Assembly: GCA_937941765.1 (NCBI GenBank)
Contig: CALDGQ010000038.1
Span: 1 to 42,978 of the forward strand
From: an uncultured Saprospiraceae bacterium
GTDB taxonomy: Bacteria; Bacteroidota; Bacteroidia; Chitinophagales; Saprospiraceae
DNA: 42,978 bases
Reading direction: 5' to 3'
Shown: positions 15,866-25,276 of the stretch, one piece after another
Layout: every line of letters starts with the position of its first letter
How positions within the stretch are numbered: the first letter of the stretch is position 1
The notes under the pieces: model-generated
Database searches by the model: none
The model's input: only the letters and a program-made list of their open reading frames with translations
Told to the model about the DNA's origin: nothing
Position numbers and translations under genes: made by a program

Positions 15866-16564
15866 ATGAAAAAACAAGCCACACAAAGAAAATACAATAT
15901 TCCAGATGCAGACTTATATTTATTGTGTTTGGAAAAATTGAAAATGCTCAACCGTGATCGGAAAGAATTTATCAAGTATGGATACAGTGCTTCGAAATTA
16001 AAAGGTTTTGCAAATCAAGTTGAAAAATTTAGACAACTCCCAGATGATGATGAAATGGTGGGTGATCAAATGGTCGTTACGGAGAAAAAAGACATCGCAG
16101 CTGAAAAATTAAAAAATGCCATTCGCAGTATCATGACACGAGTCAATATGAAATTTGGCAATCGGTCAGGTCGTTATCGCAAATTTGGAACCGCCAAAAT
16201 GGGTGATATGAGTGATGCGCAATTGCTTTTTTGTGGACGACGGGTAATCAGAGTTGCTAGAAAAGAAATTGATTTTTTAGCTGATGTTGGTTTGAATGAA
16301 ACGGCCATTGGAAAAGTCGTCAATGCTTGCAAGACTTTTGAAAATGCGCTAAATATTCAACAAGATAAGGTGGCTGATCGAGATATCGCTGTCGAAAATC
16401 GGACCCTGCAAGGAAATAAAATCTATGATGAATTGATCATCCTTTGCGACATCGGAAAAGACCTATGGGCTGACAATGATACCGTTAAATATGAAGGATA
16501 TGTTCTATATGAAAGTAACAATGAGCAGAAGAAAAAACGTAAGAAAAAATTAGCTGAAAAATAA
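15866..16564 (+). CDS. Hypothetical helical protein upstream of tandem AAA+ ATPase
   Basis: A 232-residue, charged, predicted all-helical soluble protein with no signal peptide and no membrane segment. It contains a basic patch in the middle (MTRVNMKFGNRSGRYRKFG, about residues 91-109) and ends in a lysine-rich tail (KKKRKKKLAEK), which suggests nucleic-acid or acidic-partner binding; that is inference. No family is recognised. A clean -33/-7 promoter lies upstream. It is followed on the same strand, after 210 bases, by the AAA+ protein, so the two could share function or transcript. Confidence 0.7.
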   Translation: MKKQATQRKYNIPDADLYLLCLEKLKMLNRDRKEFIKYGYSASKLKGFANQVEKFRQLPDDDEMVGDQMVVTEKKDIAAEKLKNAIRSIMTRVNMKFGNRSGRYRKFGTAKMGDMSDAQLLFCGRRVIRVARKEIDFLADVGLNETAIGKVVNACKTFENALNIQQDKVADRDIAVENRTLQGNKIYDELIILCDIGKDLWADNDTVKYEGYVLYESNNEQKKKRKKKLAEK

Positions 16565-16774
16565 GTTTTAAAATCCTCTATTTCCCAAACATCGTCGAGT
16601 GATTCTCGTACACTTCTAAGTACCTATGCCTTAGGTATTTTACACATCACTTCCCTTCTTACTCCATATATTTTGTGGTAGACCGCTATATAGCATTGTG
16701 ATATTTGGTACAATATTATATAGAGTAATCGTAATACTCCGCTTTCATGAACACTATCAAAGAGAAGACAACCT

Positions 16775-19390
16775 ATGCTATTAAAGAACGAAGAGAAGAT
16801 TCCGGGAATCAATTTTAAGCTAAAAGACATCAAGGTTTTTGGTTCAAAAGAAAACCTATATCAGAATGTAAAGAAATATCGCAAAGTCTTTGATGAGACG
16901 GAAGCGAGATATCTATATTGCGAATTGTCATTTTATAACAAGATGTTTGATGAAGTCGATTGGGAAACCAAAGTACGATTTGTCTGCACTAACTATAAAA
17001 CAGGTGAACAAGTTTGCGAACTTTTCAAAAATATCTACATCACTCCAAATCGTAACATCATATATGTACGGGAAGGTTGGGGCACACCCGATCCAGGATG
17101 GTGGAAAAAAGGAACGTATCGTTGGGAAGTTTTCATTGGTGACAAATCTGTCGGAACCAGTTATTTTTACGTAATTGATGGTGGAACAGTCGAGGAGGAT
17201 CAAAATCCTTATTTCTCAATTAAAGAAGTTCGTTTATTTGAAAGTGCTCGAGAAGGTTTGCCAATGGATAAGCGAACGTATATGAAAGCATTCGCTAAAG
17301 ACACGACTCGATATGTCAATGTAGAAATGAAGTTGGAAAATTATCTGATCGAAGAAGATATGTTTCCATTGGAATTGCAATTTAATTTTTACAATGATGC
17401 TGGCCAACATAAAGCTTACATGTCTTACTTCAAAGAGATCAGAGATTTTCCTGAAGAAATAATGTTAGATACTGGTTATGGGTCAGACAATGTTGGCTAT
17501 TGGTTCAATGACAACTATACGTTGGAAGTCATTTATATGGATCAATTAATTGCCGTCATCCCATTTGAAGTCGGTGAAGAAGATGTAGAGCAAGAAGGAC
17601 CACATGCTTTTTCTACAACCAAAGAAAGATCCTCTAGTGTAACAACTGGTGGGAAGAAAATAACATTCGAAGATGCGAAGGAAGAATTGGATGCACTCAT
17701 CGGACTTGGTTCTGTAAAGGCGCAGATCAATGAGTTGGCTACTTACTTGAAATTTTTGAAAATAAGAAAAGATAAAGGGCTGGATGATAACGAAGAAATC
17801 AACTTACACACGGTTTTCACGGGAAATCCTGGTACTGGTAAAACAACCGTAGCCAATATGTTAGGTAAAATCTACCATTCACTTGGACTATTATCACACG
17901 GTAAAGTTCATGAAGTAGGTCGTGCTGATCTTGTTGGTGAATTTATTGGACAAACCGCTCCTAAAGTAAAAAAGGCCATCGAAAAAGCAAGAGGTGGTAT
18001 TCTTTTCATCGACGAAGCATATTCATTGACCAATCGTGGAGATGACGGGAAAGATTTTGGTAAAGAAGTAATTGAAGTGTTATTAAAAGAGTTGTCGGAT
18101 GGTGATGGTGACATTGCAATCATTTGTGCAGGTTATCCTGAACAGATGCAAAAATTCATGAGTTCCAATCCTGGTTTGACATCAAGACTGAGAAATGTGG
18201 TCAACTTCCCAGATTATACACCTGAAGAATTGATGGAAATTGCAGAATACTGCTCGCACAAAAGAGGCGTAGTTTTAAATAAAGCTTCTCGTCAAATTAT
18301 CCATAAGAAGTTAGTAGAAGTCTATAGAAATAGAGATGAGCAATTCGGAAACGCACGTTTCATCAACGGTGTAATCGAAGAAGCGAAGCAAAGTATGGCG
18401 ATTCGTTTGATGGCTAATGCGGAAAGTGTAGATGACATGGAAAAAGAAGCGTTGTCAACACTTGATAAAAAAGATATTGAAAAAGTTTTTAACAGTGACC
18501 ACACGATTAGTGTTCAAATGCCAGTGGATGAAGCTTTGTTGCAGGATTCACTCGCACAATTACACGAGATGGTCGGAATGGAAAATGTGAAGCAGGAAGT
18601 GGATGAAATGATTAAGTTGGTCAGATACTATCGGGATATCGGTAAGAATATCAAAAACTTATTTCAACTACATACTGTTTTCATGGGAAATCCAGGAACA
18701 GGAAAAACAACGGTAGCCAGATTGTTGGTTCAAATTTATAAGGCGCTTGGAATCTTAGATCGTGGTCACCTTGTTGAATGTGATCGTAAATCTTTGGTAG
18801 CCGGATACATTGGTCAAACGGCTATTAAGACTTCAGAAGTCATTGACAAAGCAGTCGGTGGTGGTCTTTTTATCGACGAAGCATATGGTTTAAATACAAA
18901 TGGCACTGGTGATTTTGGAAAAGAAGCAATCGAAACTTTGTTGAAAAGAATGGAACAACAACGTGGAGAGTTTATGGTCATCGTTGCTGGATACCCTGAA
19001 GAGATGAAGGAATTCATTGAATCGAATCCTGGATTGATGTCTCGTTTTGATAAAACATTCAATTTTAAAGATTACAGTTCTGAGCAATTGTTGTCAATTA
19101 CCAAATGGATGTTTGACAATGAAGAATTGAAGTTGGAAGAAGGTGCCGAAAATCATTTGTTAGAATATATCAATAAATTAGTAGAAAATAAGCATAAGTA
19201 TTTTGGTAATGCTCGTACCATTCGAAAAATTGTACATGAAACGATCCGTCGTCAAAATTTAAGAATGGCAGAAATTCCAAATGAAGAACGTACTTGGATT
19301 CAAATTCATACCATTAAATTGGAAGATGTTTCTGACTTTAAATTGATGGAAGGTCAGGTGGATGAGAAACGGTATATTGGGTTTCGCTAA
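16775..19390 (+). CDS. Tandem AAA+ ATPase, CbxX/CfqX (SpoVK) family
   Basis: An 871-residue cytoplasmic protein with two AAA+ modules of the CbxX/CfqX-SpoVK type (also seen in EccA and Rubisco activase CbbX). Module 1 (about 300-550): Walker A GNPGTGKTT at 350-358, Walker B ILFIDEAYSL with D413/E414, GYPEQM, NPGLTSR and GNARFIN. Module 2 (about 585-830): Walker A at 638-646, Walker B LFIDEAYGL with D701/E702, GYPEEM, NPGLMSR and GNARTIR. Both modules look catalytically intact. The first roughly 270 residues are two beta-rich repeats, each starting near KLKDIKVFG or SIKEVRLFE, with W-rich strands, possibly substrate-binding. Such proteins form hexamers that remodel partners; the partner here is unknown. 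A large terminator follows. Confidence 0.88.
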   Translation: MLLKNEEKIPGINFKLKDIKVFGSKENLYQNVKKYRKVFDETEARYLYCELSFYNKMFDEVDWETKVRFVCTNYKTGEQVCELFKNIYITPNRNIIYVREGWGTPDPGWWKKGTYRWEVFIGDKSVGTSYFYVIDGGTVEEDQNPYFSIKEVRLFESAREGLPMDKRTYMKAFAKDTTRYVNVEMKLENYLIEEDMFPLELQFNFYNDAGQHKAYMSYFKEIRDFPEEIMLDTGYGSDNVGYWFNDNYTLEVIYMDQLIAVIPFEVGEEDVEQEGPHAFSTTKERSSSVTTGGKKITFEDAKEELDALIGLGSVKAQINELATYLKFLKIRKDKGLDDNEEINLHTVFTGNPGTGKTTVANMLGKIYHSLGLLSHGKVHEVGRADLVGEFIGQTAPKVKKAIEKARGGILFIDEAYSLTNRGDDGKDFGKEVIEVLLKELSDGDGDIAIICAGYPEQMQKFMSSNPGLTSRLRNVVNFPDYTPEELMEIAEYCSHKRGVVLNKASRQIIHKKLVEVYRNRDEQFGNARFINGVIEEAKQSMAIRLMANAESVDDMEKEALSTLDKKDIEKVFNSDHTISVQMPVDEALLQDSLAQLHEMVGMENVKQEVDEMIKLVRYYRDIGKNIKNLFQLHTVFMGNPGTGKTTVARLLVQIYKALGILDRGHLVECDRKSLVAGYIGQTAIKTSEVIDKAVGGGLFIDEAYGLNTNGTGDFGKEAIETLLKRMEQQRGEFMVIVAGYPEEMKEFIESNPGLMSRFDKTFNFKDYSSEQLLSITKWMFDNEELKLEEGAENHLLEYINKLVENKHKYFGNARTIRKIVHETIRRQNLRMAEIPNEERTWIQIHTIKLEDVSDFKLMEGQVDEKRYIGFR

Positions 19391-19437
19391 GCAGCGGAGC
19401 TGCTAGCTCAAGTAGATAGTATTTAGTAGCAAGTATT

Positions 19438-19566
19438 TAGACGATCTTTTAGCGCGGGGTAGGATGTGAGTTCGTAAGCAAATATAAAAAAACGACCATT
19501 TTGAAAATTCAAAATGGTCGTTTTTTTATCGCGCTCACTTCCTACCCCGCATCCTTAGATCGTCTA
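19438..19566. terminator. Large nested bidirectional terminator
   Basis: The core is a near-perfect hairpin at 19486-19527: a run of seven A, CGACCATTTTGA, then its complement and seven T. It works as a terminator in both directions. It is enclosed by a second inverted repeat, 19438-19470 with 19534-19566 (TAGACGATC...GCGGGGTAGG / CCTACCCCGC...GATCGTCTA). It lies between the convergent AAA+ and msrB genes. Confidence 0.85.
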
Positions 19567-19614
19567 ACTACAAAATACTAATAGCGCAAGCAATCTAATT
19601 ACTAAAAAGAAAAA

Positions 19615-20142
19615 TTAATTTTTCTTAAAATCCAACGACACTGCATTAATACAATACCGCATCCCAGTTGGCTTAGGTCCATCCGGAAAGACATGCCCTA
19701 AATGACCATCACAACGTGCGCACACTACTTCCACCCTACGCATTCCATGCGAATTATCCACATTTTCACCTACATTCGTTTCATTGATGGGTGTATAAAA
19801 ACTCGGCCAGCCAGATCCTGATTCATACTTCGTTTCAGAAGCAAACAATTCTAGACCGCAACCACGACAAGTATAGATTCCTTCTTCTTTATTGTTTAAT
19901 AGATCGCCGGTGTGAGATCGTTCTGTTCCTTTTTGACGTAAAACATTGTATTCCATTTCTGTCAATTCTGCTTTCCACTCTTCATCCGTTTTTACTATTT
20001 TTTCCATCGTGCTATTATTTTCTGATTTAACAATAGGTTTACTAATTTCCTTTTTAACTTCTTTTTGAGTAGCCAATTTATCCGTCTGATTACAAGACAT
20101 AAGAAATAAACTGGTCATCAATATTGCAATTACAATTCTCAT
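19615..20142 (-). CDS. msrB: Peptide-methionine (R)-S-oxide reductase MsrB, lipoprotein form
   Basis: A 175-residue enzyme that reduces the R-epimer of methionine sulfoxide in proteins. It contains the full MsrB fold: zinc cysteines C92, C95 (TCRGCG) and C141, C144 (CARCD), the SGSGWPSFY loop (108-116), [11 protein letters not shown] and the catalytic Cys164 in RYCINAVSL. Unlike cytoplasmic MsrB, it begins with a lipoprotein signal (Cys17 in LFLMSC) followed by a linker of about 30 residues, so it should act in the periplasm on oxidised envelope proteins. A membrane-protein gene lies 20 bp upstream on the same strand and may be co-transcribed; a strong terminator follows. Confidence 0.95.
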   Translation of the reverse strand: MRIVIAILMTSLFLMSCNQTDKLATQKEVKKEISKPIVKSENNSTMEKIVKTDEEWKAELTEMEYNVLRQKGTERSHTGDLLNNKEEGIYTCRGCGLELFASETKYESGSGWPSFYTPINETNVGENVDNSHGMRRVEVVCARCDGHLGHVFPDGPKPTGMRYCINAVSLDFKKN

Positions 20143-20162
20143 TTTATATTGTTTTTAATTCC

Positions 20163-20645
20163 TTATTTTTTCAGTGCATCCATTTCTCGATCTTCTTGTT
20201 GTGCTAGAAAAACAATTCTCCTCATTCCACGAAGTATCGATAAAAAAACGAGATAACAAAATCCTAAAACGGTATAAATCCATTTGAAAGATCCGGCTTC
20301 TTCCAATTTTATTCCAGATAATAGATACGCTAAGACTGCAGATCCTATTGTCAACCCTGCAAATGCGATTGTCGAATGAAACCAATATTTATTCATATCG
20401 TCCGCAGTAAGACTGAAAATACTATTGAATAGTGCATAAAAGAGGACAAAAGCTGCTGAAATCATATAAGGAAATCGATCCGACAAATGCAGGATCCCCA
20501 TGTTTATTAGTAACTTTGTCAGCAACATAACGGCTAACCCAGCACCAAATATCACACCCGCTTGTAAAAATGGATTGATTGTTTTTTCAAAAAAAGAAGT
20601 GGATTTATTCTGGATACTTGTGTTGGCCATGGTTTTGTTTTTCAT
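20163..20645 (-). CDS. Hypothetical four-helix membrane protein
   Basis: A 160-residue integral membrane protein with four predicted membrane segments (about residues 28-48, 58-78, 90-111 and 122-140) and a charged C-terminal tail (AQQEDREMDALKK). No family is recognised with confidence. The start is the ATG at 20645; a second Met at residue 6 is possible. A TAAATTTG -7 box lies 11 bases upstream. It is only 20 bp from msrB downstream, which suggests a two-gene unit, and is divergent from the secreted nuclease gene. Confidence 0.7.
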   Translation of the reverse strand: MKNKTMANTSIQNKSTSFFEKTINPFLQAGVIFGAGLAVMLLTKLLINMGILHLSDRFPYMISAAFVLFYALFNSIFSLTADDMNKYWFHSTIAFAGLTIGSAVLAYLLSGIKLEEAGSFKWIYTVLGFCYLVFLSILRGMRRIVFLAQQEDREMDALKK

Positions 20646-20655
20646 GAGACTTTAT

Positions 20656-20663
20656 CAAATTTA
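20656..20663 (-). promoter_or_regulatory. Candidate -7 promoter box (TAAATTTG)
   Basis: Reads TAAATTTG on the minus strand, a match to the Bacteroidota TAnnTTTG box, 11 bases before the ATG at 20645. No well-spaced -33 element is visible. Confidence 0.35.
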
Positions 20664-20688
20664 ATAAATCTAAACTCAATTTGTGAAC

Positions 20689-22665
20689 ATGTTACGAGCA
20701 ATTAAGAGATTGAGAGAGAATCGTTTTTATCAATTGGCTGTTTTTACTTTTTTCTTTGCACTGCTTTTTAGCTTTTCTCCTCCCCCGCCTCCTATCGATT
20801 TGGAAATTTGGGAAGTGCAAGGAGCTGGCAATTCAAGTCCTTTTGAAGGTGATTTGGTTACTTTATCGAATAATATAGTTACGGTTGTCACCAACAATCG
20901 TTTTTATATGCAATCCACTTCATCAAATACGGACAATGATCCATCGACTTCTGACGGTATTGTTGTTTATGTTGGCTCGACACCTAATGTTCAAATAGGT
21001 GATATTGTTTCCGTTGAAGGCTATGTCGACGAATTTGACGATGTAACAACTATTGACGATAATAGTTTGGAAATAAATATCATTTCATCCAGTTCGACAC
21101 TACCTACGCCTATTGTTTTTGATGAAAATTTTCCAAGCAAAGATCCTAGTCCAGTTCATGACCTAGAAAGTGTGGAGGGAATGTTGATTGAATTGCAAAA
21201 TGCATTGGTGACTGCCGCTACTTCTGAATATGGCTTCATCAAAGTTACTGCTGATGATAAACGTCCATTCCGAGAACCTGGAATTAAATTTCCTGGTCAA
21301 CCTGGACTTCCAGTTTGGGATGGTAATCCAGAAATTTTTGAACTCGATATGTTTTTCCAAAATGTTCCAATCTTAGCAGCAGGAAGTACCGTAAGTGCAT
21401 CTGGTGTTATGTCTCAAAATTTTTTTGGTGCCTACGAATTTTTAGCAACTGAAGCTGATTTTCAATCAAACAATATAATAATTGATGCTCGTGAAAGAAA
21501 TGAGGATGAAATAAGTTTTGGATGTATCAATGGTTTATTCTTAGACAATGATGTCAATAGAGTTCAAAAAATGACAGACTATATCGTTGACAAAATGAAA
21601 ACACCAGACATTATTGCTTTTCAAGAAATAGTAGGAGTCACTACTTTGGAAAGTATTGCTGAAAGAGTCGAAGCGGAATTGCCAGAAATTCAATACAGTG
21701 CACATCTTGTTTCATCTGGTTCTATCAGTTTGGGCTTTTTAGTACGAAATACCTTAACAAATGTCACCGCCAATCAAATTGGACAGACAGAAGAAATAAG
21801 TACAACCGGTTGGACACTGCATGATCGACCTCCTTACTTATTGGAAGCTGAAATTAACACTCCTATTCCGACACCAATTTCTTTGTTGAATGTCCATATC
21901 AGATCATTGAATGGAATCACTGGAAATGACGCCAATTTTGTAAGAACTAAAAGACATGAACAAGCCATCTCCATAGCAAATATGGTCAAGGAACGTCAAG
22001 ATGATAATTTATTTGTTCTGGGTGATTTCAATGCATTCCAATTTTCAGACGGATATGTGGATGTGATGAATCAAATAAAAGGAACGCCTTCAGAAGGTGC
22101 CTTATTTCCAGTTGTTCCAGTTTTAGAGGAACCAATGGTGGAATTGACAACAGATTTTGTATCCCAAGATCAACAATATTCTTACGTATGGCAAGGAAGT
22201 GCTCAAATTTTGGATCATTGTCTTGCTGTACCCAATTTGGACAATCTATCTGTGAATGAAGTCATCTATATTCGTAACAATGCAGACTTCTATAGTGAGT
22301 ATTTGGAAAATTTCAATACTTCATTGAGAGTTTCTGATCATGATGGGTTTGTTGTTTATTTGCAATTGGCAGATACGGTTAGTGCCATTGAACCGGAACC
22401 TCCTTTTGCTGGAGAAGATATTACATATCCGAATCCAATGAATCCAAGTGCTGAAATAAATATCAATTTACCTAAGCCTGGTTATGTTTCTGTCAAATTA
22501 TATACAACAGATGGGAAGCTAGCTATCCACCGAAATTATGGGTTTTATCAAGATGGTCAATTGGTAATTGCAACGAATTTTGATGTTACGAGTGGTGTCT
22601 ATATTCTGGAAGTGGAGTCAACAGACTTTTTTCATTCGGGGAAGGTTTTGATTGTGGTTAGCTGA
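20689..22665 (+). CDS. Secreted endonuclease/exonuclease/phosphatase-family protein, type IX type A cargo
   Basis: About 658 residues. A GTG two codons upstream (20683) is an alternative start. Order of parts: signal/anchor segment (about 15-31); an OB-fold-like region (about 40-265), as in ExeM/NucH-type extracellular nucleases; an EEP domain (about 275-562) with NGLFLDN, IIAFQEIVG (catalytic Glu), LLNVHIRS, LGDFNAF (Asp/Asn pair), ILDHCLAV and the final SDHDGFVVYL (catalytic His); and a C-terminal type A sorting domain (about 578-660) starting ITYPNPMNPSAEI and ending VSTGSGVYIL-like strands. It probably degrades extracellular DNA for nutrient uptake or biofilm release; substrate is inferred from the family. 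Confidence 0.85.
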   Translation: MLRAIKRLRENRFYQLAVFTFFFALLFSFSPPPPPIDLEIWEVQGAGNSSPFEGDLVTLSNNIVTVVTNNRFYMQSTSSNTDNDPSTSDGIVVYVGSTPNVQIGDIVSVEGYVDEFDDVTTIDDNSLEINIISSSSTLPTPIVFDENFPSKDPSPVHDLESVEGMLIELQNALVTAATSEYGFIKVTADDKRPFREPGIKFPGQPGLPVWDGNPEIFELDMFFQNVPILAAGSTVSASGVMSQNFFGAYEFLATEADFQSNNIIIDARERNEDEISFGCINGLFLDNDVNRVQKMTDYIVDKMKTPDIIAFQEIVGVTTLESIAERVEAELPEIQYSAHLVSSGSISLGFLVRNTLTNVTANQIGQTEEISTTGWTLHDRPPYLLEAEINTPIPTPISLLNVHIRSLNGITGNDANFVRTKRHEQAISIANMVKERQDDNLFVLGDFNAFQFSDGYVDVMNQIKGTPSEGALFPVVPVLEEPMVELTTDFVSQDQQYSYVWQGSAQILDHCLAVPNLDNLSVNEVIYIRNNADFYSEYLENFNTSLRVSDHDGFVVYLQLADTVSAIEPEPPFAGEDITYPNPMNPSAEININLPKPGYVSVKLYTTDGKLAIHRNYGFYQDGQLVIATNFDVTSGVYILEVESTDFFHSGKVLIVVS

Positions 22666-22724
22666 TTTTTTAACACAAATATTTTTTAGCGACAAGTCGC
22701 ATGGGACGTAATTTACCTCAAAGA

Positions 22725-22882
22725 GCACATAAGAAACATAGATCACAAAGAAAGGATGTAGAGATCTTGTTTTCGTAGAATTCCTTACTCACTCATTGAC
22801 GTATATTCTTTGTGCCCTTTGTTTCTTTGTGGCCTTTGTGGTAAAATAGCCTTTGTGGTAAAATGGCCTTTGTGGTAAAAAA
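22725..22882. repeat. CACAAAG/CTTTGTG inverted repeat with tandem units
   Basis: Intergenic DNA between convergent genes. The left half (about 22725-22755: GCACATAAGAAACATAGATCACAAAG) is complementary in style to the right half (about 22808-22833: CTTTGTGCCCTTTGTTTCTTTGTGG). The right side then continues as three tandem copies of a unit of about 17 bases, GCCTTTGTGGTAAAATG. A related, more degenerate block occurs at 30236-30400. Confidence 0.6.
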
Positions 22883-22883
22883 A

Positions 22884-24197
22884 CTACGTGTTAAATACCC
22901 GCCCAAATAAATCATACTCCCGTGCCTCCGTAATTTCCACCATCGCAAAATCCCCTACTCTAACAAAGTTCTCCTTAGCATCAACAAGCACCTCATTATC
23001 CACCTCCGGAGAGTCACCTTCCGTACGACCAATAAAAAACTCTCCTTCTTTTCTGTCAAACAACACTTTTAAAGTCTTGCCTACTTTAGCCTCATTTTTA
23101 TCATAAGATATCGATTGCTGTATTTCCATAACACGATTTGCACGATTTGCTTTTTCCTCTGGTTCCACATCATCTTCCAATTCAAAAGCAGAAGTATCTT
23201 CTTCATGTGAATATTGAAAAACCCCTACTCTTTCAAACTTCATATCTTGAATAAAATCAAGCAATTCTACAAACTCCTCTTCCGTTTCTCCAGGAAAACC
23301 GATTAACATGGTAGTTCGAATTGTGATATCAGGGACCATTTTACGGGCGTATTCTATCAGTTCGCGAGTCTCTTGTTGAGTTATTTGTCTTCTCATTCTT
23401 TCCAACACCGTATCACTGGCATGTTGTAGAGGAATATCGAGATAATTACAAACTTTGGGTTGACGTGCCATCACTTCAAAAATCTCTTTAGGAAATTTAC
23501 TCGGATAAGCATAATGCAAACGAATCCACTCGATGCCTTCTACTTCACAAAGTGCATCTAGCAATTCTACCAATGCTCTTTTTTTGTAAATATCCAATCC
23601 ATAATAAGTCAACTCTTGGGCAATCAACATCAATTCTTTCACACCCATTCTTGCTAAATTCTTTGCTTCTTTTACAAGCGCTTCGATTGGTTGAGAAATG
23701 TGTTTGCCTCGCATCAACGGAATCGCACAAAAACTACACGTTCGGTTACAGCCTTCTGAAATTTTTAAATAGGCAAAATGCTGAGGTGTTGTCAACGTTC
23801 GTTCTCCTACCAACTCATGTTTATAATCCGCATTTAATTTTGCCAACAATCCTGGTAATTCCATTGTCCCAAAAAAGGCATCTACTTCTGGAATTTCCTC
23901 TTCTAAATTATTTTTATAGCGTTCAGATAGGCATCCGGTGACATACAATTTTTCAATCCCACCTTCAGACTTAATATCGGCATATTTAAGAATTGTGTTG
24001 ACAGATTCTTCTTTTGCTAAGTCAATAAAACCACAAGTATTTACAATGATGATCTCAGCTGGTTCGTTACTTTCATGAGCAACCTCATAATCATTTCCTT
24101 TTAACTGTGTAATCAGATTTTCGGAATCGACTAGGTTTTTGCTACACCCCAAAGTGATGACATTGACTTTATTAGATTTGAGTGTTTTAGTTTTCAA
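22884..24197 (-). CDS. rimO: Ribosomal protein S12 methylthiotransferase RimO
   Basis: A 437-residue radical-SAM methylthiotransferase that adds a methylthio group to the conserved aspartate of ribosomal protein S12. The N-terminal MTTase domain carries the auxiliary cluster cysteines C18 (TLGCSKN), C55 (NTCGF) and C89 (VTGCLSE). The radical-SAM cluster is C150, C154, C157 (CNRTCSFCAIP). The C-terminal TRAM domain starts about residue 372. TLGCSKNLVDSE and the S12-type RLHYAYPSKFP support RimO over MiaB. The start appears to be TTG at 24197: the frame has a stop two codons upstream, and homologs begin just here. Confidence 0.95.
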   Translation of the reverse strand: MKTKTLKSNKVNVITLGCSKNLVDSENLITQLKGNDYEVAHESNEPAEIIIVNTCGFIDLAKEESVNTILKYADIKSEGGIEKLYVTGCLSERYKNNLEEEIPEVDAFFGTMELPGLLAKLNADYKHELVGERTLTTPQHFAYLKISEGCNRTCSFCAIPLMRGKHISQPIEALVKEAKNLARMGVKELMLIAQELTYYGLDIYKKRALVELLDALCEVEGIEWIRLHYAYPSKFPKEIFEVMARQPKVCNYLDIPLQHASDTVLERMRRQITQQETRELIEYARKMVPDITIRTTMLIGFPGETEEEFVELLDFIQDMKFERVGVFQYSHEEDTSAFELEDDVEPEEKANRANRVMEIQQSISYDKNEAKVGKTLKVLFDRKEGEFFIGRTEGDSPEVDNEVLVDAKENFVRVGDFAMVEITEAREYDLFGRVFNT

Positions 24198-24398
24198 TAG
24201 TTAAAATTTAGATTGCGAAGATACAGTAAGTTCTTCAGTTTCACACAGTAGGTTCAAAATTTCGAAGAAAACTCATGTAACGTTTCTACTCCTTATGCGT
24301 GATATTAGATACACGATATCATTAAACGAGATATGTCGCGTTATAGTCGAAGATTTGCTAAAACGTTATTAGCTTTATAACCATTAAATGAATTAACA

Positions 24399-25154
24399 AT
24401 GAAACAGTTATTGGTGCTTTTATTATTTGCTTTTTCGATTCAATTGCATGCGCAAGTTGGGATTTCTGCAAGCTATGTTCAGCAGGATGTAGAAGATTGG
24501 CAATTGGTCGCAACCGAAGAATATGGAAATGAAGTGGAAAATAAATTTCTAAAATCTGGTTTTGAGGTCGGAGTCGACTATTGGTTTCGGTTGAAGAAAT
24601 ATAGAATTGAATTTTTTCCAACGATTTCTTATTCTACTTTCAGCAATAAATTAAATAATCCGTATATCGAATTTAGTCCAATCGAAGTACCCAGCATTGA
24701 AGGGAAATATCTTCAAAATAATTACGCTTTTCATCTGAAAACGAATATCTACCCACTAGATTTTGAAGGCGATTGTGATTGTCCAACTTGGAAAAAAGAT
24801 GGGAATGTGATCAAAAAAGGTTGGTTCGTTCAATTGATTGGTGGTGTCAAATCCGTCAATAATAGTTATGAACTTAATGACTTTTCTAAATCACAAAGCG
24901 GTATCGTTTATGATGCAGGTATCGGAACAGGTTTGGATATTGGAGTGAGTGAATTTTTGACCGTGACGCCTTATGTCAATTATCTATTGTCTTTTGGTGC
25001 AGAATGGGAAGGGCTTCATCAATTAGCTGGTGATAGTGTTGAAGCTCCCACTTTAGACAACATTGATTTTCATCCCACTGATATGAATCGTTTGGCTTTT
25101 GGGATTCGTCTGGGATTTCGTTTTGATGAGTTGAATAAGTATGGGTTTAGGTAG
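24399..25154 (+). CDS. Outer-membrane beta-barrel protein
   Basis: A 251-residue exported protein. It has a signal peptide cleaved after LHAQ (residue 19) and then alternating hydrophobic/polar strands with aromatic ends (for example FEVGVDYWFRLKKYRIEFFPTISYSTF and LAFGIRLGFRFDEL), as in small Bacteroidota porin-like barrels. The final strand ends FRFDELNKYGFR rather than in a terminal Phe. CDCPTW (about residues 126-131) may form a disulfide in a loop. The function is unknown. It is convergent with the four-helix-bundle gene, and a repeat arm begins within 7 bases of its stop. Confidence 0.7.
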   Translation: MKQLLVLLLFAFSIQLHAQVGISASYVQQDVEDWQLVATEEYGNEVENKFLKSGFEVGVDYWFRLKKYRIEFFPTISYSTFSNKLNNPYIEFSPIEVPSIEGKYLQNNYAFHLKTNIYPLDFEGDCDCPTWKKDGNVIKKGWFVQLIGGVKSVNNSYELNDFSKSQSGIVYDAGIGTGLDIGVSEFLTVTPYVNYLLSFGAEWEGLHQLAGDSVEAPTLDNIDFHPTDMNRLAFGIRLGFRFDELNKYGFR

Positions 25155-25160
25155 GTTTTT

Positions 25161-25200
25161 AGATGTTTAGATATTTTGACTTTTAGATATTTGGACAATT
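25161..25200. repeat. Left arm of inverted repeat flanking a four-helix-bundle gene
   Basis: The sequence AGATGTTTAGATATTTTGAC and its continuation to ATTTGGACAATT is matched, inverted and imperfectly (roughly 80 percent over 40 bases by eye), at 25682-25721. The pair brackets the four-helix-bundle gene at 25277-25624. Confidence 0.65.
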
Positions 25201-25276
25201 CGTTTTTGGTTGCAAAGAGCGTTTAACAATTATAATTCACTTTTATAAAAAAAGGAAAATTTATTTGGTTTAAAGC

